DNA from: Peribacillus alkalitolerans
GTDB taxonomy: Bacteria; Bacillota; Bacilli; Bacillales; DSM-1321
Direction of reading: 5' to 3'
DNA length: 61,505 nucleotides
Assembly (NCBI RefSeq): GCF_010882125.1
Contig: NZ_JAAGVZ010000019.1
Span: 1-61,505 of the forward strand
Position numbers and translations under genes: made by a program. The notes beneath the pieces were generated by a model. That model saw only the letters and a program-made list of their open reading frames with translations, did not search any database and had not been told where the DNA came from. Positions 43,507 to 53,200 of this stretch are shown here, piece after piece (within the stretch, counting starts at the first letter, position 1; every line of letters starts with the position of its first letter).

Positions 43507-45306
43507 ATGACAATTACACAGATTAATGAATTTCTACATTTGAATGACAAACTTGTGAGTCTACAGCAACAACATGCATTAAAACGCTACATTGAGCGAT
43601 CGAATGAACGGGAGCAAATTATTCATAAGTTGGAAACTAAAAATCCTCTTGAAGTAGGTACACCTGAGAAAGTCTATTTACGAAAATCGATTATTAATCC
43701 TCGTGATGGACTAGCGATAGAACGTCTTATAGGAGAAAATGATCTTTTTCCTATTTCTTATCTTGAAGCAGGTCTTAATGTAGCCAAATCTGTTTGTAGG
43801 ATTGAGGTACGCGATAGTATTGGTAGAGTACTTGGACATGGTACAGGATTTCTAGTCTCGCCGTCCTTATTACTTACCAATAATCATGTTTTGGAAAATG
43901 AAGATATGGCATTATTCAGTAACGCACAATTTAATTATGAGTTAGATCTTAATTTAAGGGAACGTCAGATCAAGAGTTTTCGTTTCACACCTGAACGTTT
44001 ATTTATCACGGATCAAAATCTTGATTTTACATTAGTTGCTTTAGAGGAAACTACTGCTGACGGGACGAAATTAGGTGATTATGGTTACTTGCCTCTTTTG
44101 TCTCAAAGAGGGAAAGCCTTAGTTGGTGAATATGTATCGGTTATTCAACATCCATCGGGTGCACCTAAAGCTGTAGCCATTAGAGAAAACAAAATCATGG
44201 ATATATTTGATGACTTTATTCACTACTCAACTGATACTATGCCAGGTTCATCTGGGTCACCTGTGTTTAATGACGAATGGATCGTCATTGCTCTTCATCA
44301 TGCAGGAGTTCCAGATCCAAATAACAATGGACAATATATATCCAATGAAGGTATTCGAATAAGTAGTATATTACAATTTGTAATGGGTAAAAGTTCAAGC
44401 TTAAGCGATGATAAGAAAATGTTAATTGAGGATTTGTTGAAGGATTGGAAAACTATGGAACATAAACCTGAGGGGATGTTAGTTGATGAGTTAAGCAATG
44501 AATGGTATGAAGATTCCACTGGTTATGATGCTAGATTTCTTGGAAACAATCATGAAGTCCATCATCCGGAATTTCGATTAGATCTTGAACAGGACATAGC
44601 CCCTCTAAAGAATGGTGAAAAGATATTAAATTATACACACTTTTCAATTGTTATGAGTAAATCTCGTCGTTTAGCATATTATACTGCGGTAAATATTGAT
44701 GGAAAACAGCTGGCTAATATCGGACGTGAAGACAAATGGTATTTTGATCCACGTATTGAAAAGAAATATCAATGTGGTCCAGAGATATATGCAGACAATG
44801 ATTTTGATAGAGGGCACCTTGTACGCAGAAGAGACCCTGTATGGGGGGACATGGCCAAAGAGGCAAATGAGGATACATTCCATTTTACTAATTGTTCTCC
44901 TCAACATAAAAATTTAAATCAAAAAACTTGGTTGGATCTAGAGGATTATATATTAAATAATGCCCAGAACCATAAGCTTAAAGCAACAGTGTTTACTGGA
45001 CCAGTGTTTCGAAGTAACGACAATCTATATTGTGAAGTTCAAATACCGGCAGAATTCTGGAAAGTAGCTGTGATTGTTAAAGAAGATGGGAACCTATCTG
45101 CAACTGCCTACTTGCAATCTCAAAAAAATCTTATAGAAGATTTGGAATTTACTTATGGTAAATATAAAACATATCAAGTACCAGTTTCAAAAATTGAAGC
45201 ATTAACAGGACTTGATTTTGGAAATTTACGAAATCACGATCCAATTGAACGATTAGAATCCACAAAAGGTTATATAATTGAGACTCTTGAAGATATAAAA
45301 CTCTAA
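43507..45306 (+). CDS. intracellular trypsin-like protease fused to NUC1 DNA/RNA endonuclease
   Basis: A 599-residue fusion without signal peptide or membrane helix. Residues about 85-300 are a chymotrypsin-fold serine protease: His127 (LLLTNNHVLEN), Asp173 (NLDFTLVALEE) and Ser249 (MPGSSGSPVFND). Residues about 370-590 are a non-specific DNA/RNA endonuclease of the beta-beta-alpha-metal type: FDRGHLVRRRDP with His437, and NCSPQHKNLNQKTW with the metal-binding Asn. The first 80 residues are a helical region with ALKRYIERSNEREQIIHKLE, perhaps an adaptor. AGGAGG lies before ATG 43507; the ATG at 43498 is too close to it. Both activities appear intact. No immunity gene follows. An effector role in defence is inferred. 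Confidence 0.88.
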   Translation: MTITQINEFLHLNDKLVSLQQQHALKRYIERSNEREQIIHKLETKNPLEVGTPEKVYLRKSIINPRDGLAIERLIGENDLFPISYLEAGLNVAKSVCRIEVRDSIGRVLGHGTGFLVSPSLLLTNNHVLENEDMALFSNAQFNYELDLNLRERQIKSFRFTPERLFITDQNLDFTLVALEETTADGTKLGDYGYLPLLSQRGKALVGEYVSVIQHPSGAPKAVAIRENKIMDIFDDFIHYSTDTMPGSSGSPVFNDEWIVIALHHAGVPDPNNNGQYISNEGIRISSILQFVMGKSSSLSDDKKMLIEDLLKDWKTMEHKPEGMLVDELSNEWYEDSTGYDARFLGNNHEVHHPEFRLDLEQDIAPLKNGEKILNYTHFSIVMSKSRRLAYYTAVNIDGKQLANIGREDKWYFDPRIEKKYQCGPEIYADNDFDRGHLVRRRDPVWGDMAKEANEDTFHFTNCSPQHKNLNQKTWLDLEDYILNNAQNHKLKATVFTGPVFRSNDNLYCEVQIPAEFWKVAVIVKEDGNLSATAYLQSQKNLIEDLEFTYGKYKTYQVPVSKIEALTGLDFGNLRNHDPIERLESTKGYIIETLEDIKL

Positions 45307-45381
45307 ATATATTAAATGAAAGTTAACTTCTTTTAAGATTATTAATGAGATAAATATGGCTAAAATCTTTTCATCGAAAAA

Positions 45382-45433
45382 AAGGTTGATTTAAGAGGTT
45401 GTTCATACCGACTTCTTAGAATCAGCCTTTTTC
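45382..45433 (+). terminator. terminator of the protease-nuclease gene
   Basis: AAGGTTGATT-TAAGA-GGTTG pairs with CCGAC-TTCTTA-GAATCAGCCTT, then TTTC. A long stem with small interior loops. Confidence 0.8.
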
Positions 45434-45640
45434 TATCGTATACTTGCACGACTTGAAAAAGAAGCATATATTGTTCGTAAGCAAGATTGGAAGACAAAAA
45501 CAATCAGCTTAACTGAGAAGGGAGAAGCGATTTTAGAAGAAGCGATGACGTCTCAACTCGCCCTGTTAATTTATGTATCTGAACCGAATAAAAAAGCATT
45601 AACCACTTTTTTTATTAAAGGAATGGAAAGTCAAATTTAA
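45434..45640 (+). pseudogene. C-terminal remnant of a MarR-type regulator
   Basis: An open frame without a start codon reads [20 protein letters not shown], then [18 protein letters not shown], and stops at 45638. This is the recognition helix end and wing of a MarR/winged-helix repressor (R-I-L-x-R-L-E-K-E-G-x-I-x-R). The first half of the gene is missing and the terminator of the upstream gene occupies its place. A decayed fragment. Confidence 0.6.
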
Positions 45641-45644
45641 AAAA

Positions 45645-45689
45645 AGCCGGAATTGGTAAATGGCAAAACCCATCAACCAATTACCGGCT
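45645..45689 (-). terminator. terminator of the active bacillopeptidase F-like gene
   Basis: AGCCGG-AATTGGT pairs with ACCAATT-A-CCGGCT; on the minus strand TTTTTTT follows. Confidence 0.8.
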
Positions 45690-45765
45690 GTATTCATTTT
45701 AGAGTACTAATTTCACCAAAAGGGTAGGTGAAAGATGATTCTATTGTCTTTATTCAATCAATGAT

Positions 45766-48700
45766 TTACCTAGGTTTTACGTTGCTATACAGTTTACCAG
45801 CAGCTGTTTTACGAGATTCATTTCCGTAATCGTCTCTCATAACCACTTCGATTACAGCACCGTTAATCTTGTCTTTTGGAGCCGTCCAGGTACCAACATA
45901 GTGACCTTTTCCTTGCTCTGTTAATGGTATTTTAACAGAAGTGACGGCTGCAGTTGCGGTTGCATTGGCTGAAAGGACGCTGAACGAGAAGAAACCACTA
46001 ATTCCTGGCTCACTGTCTAGTTCGACGATCAATTTATCACCCGTTCTTATCACCACATTTTGAGCTGGTTTTAAGTTTTCGATTGCAGGTGGATTAAACT
46101 TGGCGAAAACAGTGACTTCCTGGCTAGTTTCGTTTCCTGCACGGTCTTTTGCGGCAACTGTAAATTTATTTTCTCCATTATTGAGCAGGACATCTAGGGA
46201 GTAGGAGCCATCTTCTGTGACAGTTGCTTTTTGACCATTAATTGTAACTTCGGATAGATGTAGGTCGGTCACTTTTCCTTCGATTGTAACTGCTTGTTGA
46301 TTCGTCTTAAAACCATCAGCAGGTTTGGTAATGGTTAGTTCTGGTTTTTCTTGGTCAAGGGTGATCTTCACTGGATCGGACGGTTTCGTACTACCTCGAT
46401 CAGATGAAGAGGTAGCTGTCAGTACGTTTTCACCATTTTGCAGGTTAACATCTACAAAGAAAGTGCCATCTTCTCTAGCTGTTGTGGCAGCCACTTCTTC
46501 GCCTTTATTGAAAAGATGAACTTGGGTAGCAGGTGAAGCTTGCCCTTCTACTGTGATAGTAGATTGATTGGTGATGGCTTCATCTTTAGGTGTTGTAATC
46601 ACTGGAGCCGTTGCTTCATATTTTACCTGTGCCCGAATCATAATGTTCTCGTAAGGGGCTGGTCCAAACTCTCCATTATACATTATCCAACTGTGTCTCG
46701 CAGGTGTACTACTTGTATCAGATGAAATTGCTGGTGTATTCGGGCGTACGTTTTTTTGGATATAGACCATATAGAATCTGTCTTTTACCACGATTCCTTT
46801 GTCTGACAGATCGACAACCGTCCATTCCCCATTTTGCACAGCAGTTGCATCAAATGGACCCGCCACTATTTTACCAGGAGAACCATTCACTCCAGGTCCA
46901 CTATTATCATAAATGGCAACCTGAAATTCTGTTCCGCCTGGTTTTATACCTGTGGTAGATGGATCCGCGAAACGGAAGAGGCCGGCAGTGACTAAAGCGC
47001 TAGTTTTGCCTTCAGGTAGAAACATTTTTACAGCATAACCACTATTAATAGTATCCCATGTGCGATAGTTTTCTGCTGTCCCATCATCATAGCTTATCTC
47101 ACTAGGATAGCCGACAAATGGTTGTAACGAGACATTTTGTTCGATATTTCCGTTTGCAGGGACAGTAATCCTGATATCTTGGTTCAGATAGAAAGGCGCG
47201 GACACATGCAAGGTATAGTCCCCTTCATAGGCAGTGATAGAGAAGCGTCCGTTTTCATCTGTTTGTACAGGTTGAACAATCGCGTCTTCGATCAGAGAGA
47301 GTGTTGCGTTAGCTATCGGCTGACCTGTTTGCTTGTTCGTGATCGTTCCGTTAATCGTTCCTTGCGGAAGTGGTTTTAAGGTAAAATTGGCTTCTACGGT
47401 ACCATCTTTAGGAATCTTCACTCGTTGATCTGCAGAGGAATATCCATATGCTTCAGCACGTAAGGTGAACTCACCAGCAGGATAAGTCATACTATAGCTG
47501 CCATCCTCTGGGCTGGTGGCCACAGAACGTCCAGTTTCAAGGAAGCTCACTGTAGCTCCAAGTGGCAGGGACATAGGTTTGTCTGCTGTTGGCGTTACCG
47601 TTACCGTGGCGGTTGGTGCCATCACGTCTTGGATTTCTGTTGGTTTGATTGCTTCCGAGTTTTCCAATTGCACATCTTCTAGATCTATATTTGCTGTGGT
47701 AAGTGCTGTATTACTTAAAGCGACATCATCGATATACCACCCTGTTGTCGTGAATTTATCGTCTGTGGTGACGTTAAAGGCGATATAGATTTGTTGACCA
47801 GCATATGCGGATAGATCGATTTGGTGTTGGGTCCATGTCGAAGAGTTACCAGTAAAGCTGGACAGCTGCTGCCAGTTTTGTTTGTCTGTCGACACAAACA
47901 CTTTACCAAAGTCTTTGCTTACATTGTCTTCAAGTTGATACCAGTCTTTAAACTGAAGATAGCTGTTACCTTCAGGCAAGATGATTGGAGGCATCATCAA
48001 GTTCATATTGGCATTACGATCAACATGACCATTTAGCTTGGTTCCGTACACTTTTTCACCAGAAGCGGCCTTTAATGGCCCAGCGGTAGGTACTCCCCAT
48101 TCCCAAGAGTTTTGGGTACCATAATAAATCCAACCATTCGGTGCAGATTCAAAATCTTGAAAATATCCGGTGCTGATTCCAGTTTTGACAGGTACGCTGT
48201 AATGATCAGATGTAACCACGTGTGCACCATAATCTGTGATGCGCCAACGATAGGTAAGGGTTGAGTTCTGTACTGCTTCAGCCGGAATTACAGCTTGGTA
48301 CGTTCCGCCTTTATAGTTACCTGTGGTACGGCTTGCCATGACTGTTTGCCAATCGGCAGTTTCGCTTGCACGGTATTGTAGCTCTACACTTGTTACGCTG
48401 ACATTGTCTTGTGCTTGAACAGTTAGAGGTAATACCATATTCGTATAGGTTTCTTTTGGAGCGGTATGCTCATAAGTTGGATTTTCAGTATCTTGACCTT
48501 CATGATCCACTTTTCCTTGAACTCGGCCTATTCCGGTTAAAATGGAGGAGACAGCGTCAAAGGCGTTAACTAGACCATGACCATAACCATTGTTTGGCGA
48601 AGTTGGATATCTAGAGTCAGTTAATGGGATTGCCGTTTCAATTAATATTTGTTCAATAACTTCAACGGAAAGAGATTTATTCGCCTGCTTCATCAAAGCA

Positions 48701-50076
48701 ACGACTCCAGCAAGGGCTGGTGAAGCCATCGAAGTTCCGCTCATGGATCCATAGTTGCCACCTGGTGTAGAAGAGCGAATGCCCACACCTGGAGCAGAGA
48801 TATTTGGCTTCATTACTCCATATGCCGAAGGACCACGTGAGGAGAAATCAGCAATCTGATTTTTACTATCTGTTGCGCCAGTAGCAAACGATTCCGGATA
48901 ATTGCCTGGTATGCCGACGGTTCCATCAGCAGGACCGGAATTTCCAGCAGAGAATGCAGGGAAAATTTCAGCTGCACGCCAGGTTTGCACCATTTGTCGG
49001 TACCAATCATTGATTCCAGGGCCGGCACCCCAAGAGTTGTTCACTACGTCGGGTGCTTTTTCTGGATGCGGATTGCCCTGGGCATCCTTTGGAGCTAGAA
49101 TCCATTCTCCAGCTGCCAGTAGATCGATATCGGTTGCACCAGACGTGGTAAAGGCTTTTACAGCAATCCATTTTGCACCTGGAGCGACACCGATTTGGTT
49201 CGTGCCATTTGGCTCAGAACCCACCATTGTACCTACGGTGTGAGTTCCGTGACCATGATCATCATAAGGTGCAGCTTTCCCATCAATAGCGTCAAACCAG
49301 CTGTAAGTGTGATCAGGTTGATCTGGATTGGCTGGGTCGTAACCCCGATACTTTGTTTTTAAGGCTGGGTGATTCCACTGGACTCCTGAATCAATACTAG
49401 CAACTACAATTCCTGTACCATCAATGCCCATCTTCCAAACTGGTGGTGCCTCGATATTTTTCATATTCCATTCGATTGAATCGAGAGGATCAGCTATTGA
49501 TTGAGTGGATTTGTTACTGTTTTCACTTGGGATCAACTGTACCTTTCCGCTAGGTAGAATTTCTTCGACTTCAGGGAAGGTAGCAAGTTTTTCCATCACT
49601 TGTTTGGTTCCTGTTACCGCCATGCCGTTTACGATATAGAAAGATTCAAACTCTTTAACATTTCCTTTCTTTTTTTCTTGTTCTAGATAAGTTTTGACCG
49701 AGTATTGAGTTTCATTGGCTTTAGCTCGGAGAGTGGAGACGATAGCTGAGCGTTTCATCAATTCGGTTTTGGCTGCTGTTTGTTTTTGAGCTTTAGCTTT
49801 TTTAGCTGTTTCGATTGCAACTTGCTTTGTATCCACTTGATCTTTAAATTCTAATAAAAATGTAACGGTTTTATTCTTATTAAACTGATCGTCCAGTTTT
49901 TTGTCTATCTTTGTTTCCACACTCTTAGATTCTCCATCAGAACTTTCCTGAAGAGAAATACTTTCTTTGGAGTTGGGTTCAGCCAAAGCGAAATTTGGTG
50001 AAAAAGTAGAGATCAACAATAATGCACATAAAATAAAAATAAATGTGACGTGGCCTTGTTTTTTCCTTTTTATCAA
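45766..50076 (-). CDS. secreted subtilase, bacillopeptidase F-like (catalytically complete)
   Basis: A 1436-residue preproprotease. Signal peptide about 1-32 (ending ALA), propeptide about 50-185, S8 domain about 200-505 with Asp229 (SIDSGVQWNHP), His279 (DDHGHGTHTVG) and Ser449 (SGTSMASPALAG). An MAM/jelly-roll-like domain follows (about 640-790), then two carboxypeptidase-regulatory-like beta domains (LPLGATVSFLETGRSVATSP; NGTITNKQTGQPIANATLSL) and several bacterial Ig-like repeats (ITVEGQASPATQVHLFNKGE; VTIEGKVTDLHLSEVTINGQ). TTG start 50076 behind AAGGAGG. The adjacent upstream gene is a close paralogue lacking two triad residues. Confidence 0.92.
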   Translation of the reverse strand: MIKRKKQGHVTFIFILCALLLISTFSPNFALAEPNSKESISLQESSDGESKSVETKIDKKLDDQFNKNKTVTFLLEFKDQVDTKQVAIETAKKAKAQKQTAAKTELMKRSAIVSTLRAKANETQYSVKTYLEQEKKKGNVKEFESFYIVNGMAVTGTKQVMEKLATFPEVEEILPSGKVQLIPSENSNKSTQSIADPLDSIEWNMKNIEAPPVWKMGIDGTGIVVASIDSGVQWNHPALKTKYRGYDPANPDQPDHTYSWFDAIDGKAAPYDDHGHGTHTVGTMVGSEPNGTNQIGVAPGAKWIAVKAFTTSGATDIDLLAAGEWILAPKDAQGNPHPEKAPDVVNNSWGAGPGINDWYRQMVQTWRAAEIFPAFSAGNSGPADGTVGIPGNYPESFATGATDSKNQIADFSSRGPSAYGVMKPNISAPGVGIRSSTPGGNYGSMSGTSMASPALAGVVALMKQANKSLSVEVIEQILIETAIPLTDSRYPTSPNNGYGHGLVNAFDAVSSILTGIGRVQGKVDHEGQDTENPTYEHTAPKETYTNMVLPLTVQAQDNVSVTSVELQYRASETADWQTVMASRTTGNYKGGTYQAVIPAEAVQNSTLTYRWRITDYGAHVVTSDHYSVPVKTGISTGYFQDFESAPNGWIYYGTQNSWEWGVPTAGPLKAASGEKVYGTKLNGHVDRNANMNLMMPPIILPEGNSYLQFKDWYQLEDNVSKDFGKVFVSTDKQNWQQLSSFTGNSSTWTQHQIDLSAYAGQQIYIAFNVTTDDKFTTTGWYIDDVALSNTALTTANIDLEDVQLENSEAIKPTEIQDVMAPTATVTVTPTADKPMSLPLGATVSFLETGRSVATSPEDGSYSMTYPAGEFTLRAEAYGYSSADQRVKIPKDGTVEANFTLKPLPQGTINGTITNKQTGQPIANATLSLIEDAIVQPVQTDENGRFSITAYEGDYTLHVSAPFYLNQDIRITVPANGNIEQNVSLQPFVGYPSEISYDDGTAENYRTWDTINSGYAVKMFLPEGKTSALVTAGLFRFADPSTTGIKPGGTEFQVAIYDNSGPGVNGSPGKIVAGPFDATAVQNGEWTVVDLSDKGIVVKDRFYMVYIQKNVRPNTPAISSDTSSTPARHSWIMYNGEFGPAPYENIMIRAQVKYEATAPVITTPKDEAITNQSTITVEGQASPATQVHLFNKGEEVAATTAREDGTFFVDVNLQNGENVLTATSSSDRGSTKPSDPVKITLDQEKPELTITKPADGFKTNQQAVTIEGKVTDLHLSEVTINGQKATVTEDGSYSLDVLLNNGENKFTVAAKDRAGNETSQEVTVFAKFNPPAIENLKPAQNVVIRTGDKLIVELDSEPGISGFFSFSVLSANATATAAVTSVKIPLTEQGKGHYVGTWTAPKDKINGAVIEVVMRDDYGNESRKTAAGKLYSNVKPR

Positions 50077-50137
50077 TTTGAATCCTCCTTAAATCTGCTT
50101 GCATTAAGATTTGCGTAAGGGAGCAGTATTTTTAATG

Positions 50138-50177
50138 GTTGTAGATGGCCACCAACTGTTGTAGATGGCCATCAACT
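50138..50177. repeat. two adjacent 20-bp palindromic direct repeats
   Basis: GTTGTAGATGGCCACCAACT (50138-50157) and GTTGTAGATGGCCATCAACT (50158-50177), head to tail, 19 of 20 identical. Each centres on a GATGGCCA(T/C)C palindrome. They lie between the two bacillopeptidase-like paralogues, between the stop of one and the ribosome site of the next. They could be operators or a processing/termination structure. Confidence 0.7.
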
Positions 50178-50229
50178 TTCTTTATTTTTATAAATCTTTT
50201 ATAAATTAAATCTATCAATCTATGATTTA

Positions 50230-53200
50230 CTAAGGTTTTACGTTGACATACACTTTACCAGCGGCTGTTTTACGAGATTCGTTTCCATATGCGTCTCTCA
50301 TTACCACTTCGATTAAAGCACCTTTAATCTTGTCTTTTGGAGCCGTCCAGGTACCAACATAGTGACCGTTTCCTTGCTCTGTTAATGGTATTTCAACAGA
50401 AGTGGCGGCTGCTGTTGTTGTTTTAGTTGTTGTGGCTGCGGCTGCATAGGTTGAAGGTAAGCGAACAATGAAGGAGCCGCTAATTCCATGTTCACTATCT
50501 AGTTCAACAGTTAACTTATCACCCTTATTTATCACCACATCTTGAGCTGGTTTTAAATTTGTGATCGCAGGTGGATTAAACTTTGCGTAAATAGTGACTC
50601 CTTTGCTAGTTTCATTTCCAGCACGGTCCTTTGCAGTGACCGTAAATTTATTTACTCCACTATTGAGTAGCAGGCGTAGGGAGTATGTGCCATCTTCTGT
50701 GACATTCGCTTTTTGACCATTTATCGTGACTTCGGATAGACTTAGGTCGGTCGCTTTTCCTTCAATCGTAACTGCCTTCTGATTTATTTTGAAACCATCA
50801 GCAGGTTTGGTGATGGTTAGTTCTGGTTTTGCCTGGTCAAGGGTGATCTTTACTGGCTCGGACGGATCCGTACTACCTTGATTAGATGAAGAGATAGCTG
50901 TCAGCACGTTTTCACCATTTTGTAGGTTAACATCTACAGAGAAAGTGCCATCTTCTCTAGCTGTTGTGGTAGCCACTTCTTTCCCTTTATTGAAAAGATG
51001 AACTTTGGTAGCAGGTGAAGCTTGCCCTTCTACTGTGATAGTAGATTGATTGGTGTTGGCTGCATCTTTTGGTGTTGTAATCACTGGAGTCATCGCTTCA
51101 TATTGTACCTGTGCCCGAATCATAATGTTTCCATTAGGATAAGTGAGCGGGACCCAAGTACCTGCTAGATTTTCCCAGCTATGACCCGTATTTGTCCTGC
51201 TTTTATCAATAGCAAGTCCTGGAATATTCGGCATGACGCCTTCTTGAAGATAGACAAAATAGAAGTCGCCGTTTACTATGAGACTTTCATTTGACAAATC
51301 GACAACCGTCCATTGCCCATTCGTTAGTGCAGTCGATTTAAATGGACCCGCTATTTGTTTGCCAGGAGCACCATTTGGTCCACTAGTATCATAGATGGCA
51401 AACTTAAATTCTTTTCCACTTCCACCTGGAGTCGGCCATCCTTTATCATAGAAGAAGAATTGACCTGCAGTGACTAAGGCGCTTTTTTTGCCCTCAGGTA
51501 GAGAAATTTTTACAGCCGCAGCACGACCTACTGAATTAACATTCCAAGCTACAGCAGCTTCCGCTGTCCCATCATCATAGCCTATCTCACTTGAATAGCC
51601 TACAAATGGTTGTAACGCAACATTTTGTTCACTCTGCCCGTTTGCTGGGATAGAGATGGTGATATCTTGGGCGAAAAAGAAAGGCGCGTACACATGTAAT
51701 GTATAGGTTCCTTCATAGGCAGTGATAGAGAAATGTCCGTTTTCATCTGTTTGTACAGGTTGAATGACCGCGTCTTCGATCAGAGAGAGTGTTGCGTTAG
51801 CTAGCGGCTGACCTGTTTGCTTATTTGTGACCGTTCCGTTAACCGTTCCTTTCTGGGCAGGTTTTAAGGTAAAGTTGGCATCTAACGCACCATTTTTAGG
51901 AATCTTCACTCGTTGATCGGAAGAGACATATCCATATGACTCTGCACGTAAGGTGAACTCACCAGCAGGATGTCTCATGGTAAAGCTGCCATCAACTGGG
52001 TTGGTGATAGCAGAACGTCCTGATTCGAGCACGCTCACTGTAGCCTCAAGTGGCAGGGTCATGGGTTGGACTGCTGCCGGTGTGATCGCGGCGGTAGGTG
52101 CCATCACGTTTTGTATTTTTATTGTTTTGATGGTATCCGAGTTTTCCAGTTGTCTTGCATCTTCTAGTTCTGCATTGACTGTAGTAAGTGCTGTATTGCT
52201 TAAGGCGACATCATCGATATACCAGCCTGCTCTTTGGCCCAATTCGTCTGTGGTGAGGTTAAAGGCGATATAGATTTGTTGACCAGCATATGCGGTTAGA
52301 TCGATTTGGCGTTGAGTCCATTCAAGAGAGTTACCAGTGATACTGGACAACTGCTCCCAGTTTTGTTTGTCTGTTGACACAAGCACATAACCATTATCGT
52401 AACCGCTTTCAATTTGATACCAGTCTTTAAACTGCAGATAAGTATTACCTTCAGGCACGATGATTCGAGGCATCATCAAACTCATATTGGCTTTAGGGTC
52501 ATATTGACCACTTAACTTGGTTCCGTACACTTTTTCACCGGAAGCGGCCGTTGCTGGTCCTTTGTCGTAGGCAGGTACTCCCCATTCCCAATTGTTTTTC
52601 GTACCATAAGAAGTCCAGCCGTTCGGTATAGATTCAAAATCTTGATAATAACCAGTGCTAATACCCTCTTTGACTGGTACTTTGTAATCGTCAGAAGTAA
52701 CCGCATTTTGTCCATAGTCCGTGATGTGCCAACGATAGGTAAGGGTTGGAACCTGTATGGCATCAGCCGGAATCACGGCTTGGTACGTTCCGCTCTTATA
52801 GTTACCTGCGGTACGAGTTGCTTCTGCTGTTTGCCATTCGGCAGTTTCGCTTGCACGGTATTGTAGCTCTACTCTTCTAACACTGACATTGTCTTGTACT
52901 TGAACAGTAAGAGGTAATGTCATATTTGCAAAGTTTTCAGTTGGAGCGGTATGCTGATAAGTTGGATTCTCAGTATCCTGACCTTCATGACCCACTTGTC
53001 CCTGAACGCTGCCAAGTCCGCTGGTTATGGATGATACAGCCATATAGGCGTTTACTAGTCCATGACCATACCCATTGTTTGGTGAAGTTGGATAGGTGGA
53101 ATCAGTTAATGGTGTTGCTGAATCTTTTAAAATTTTTTCAATTTCATCAACAGTAAGAGATGGATTCGCCTGCTTCATCAAGGCAACGACTCCAGAAACG

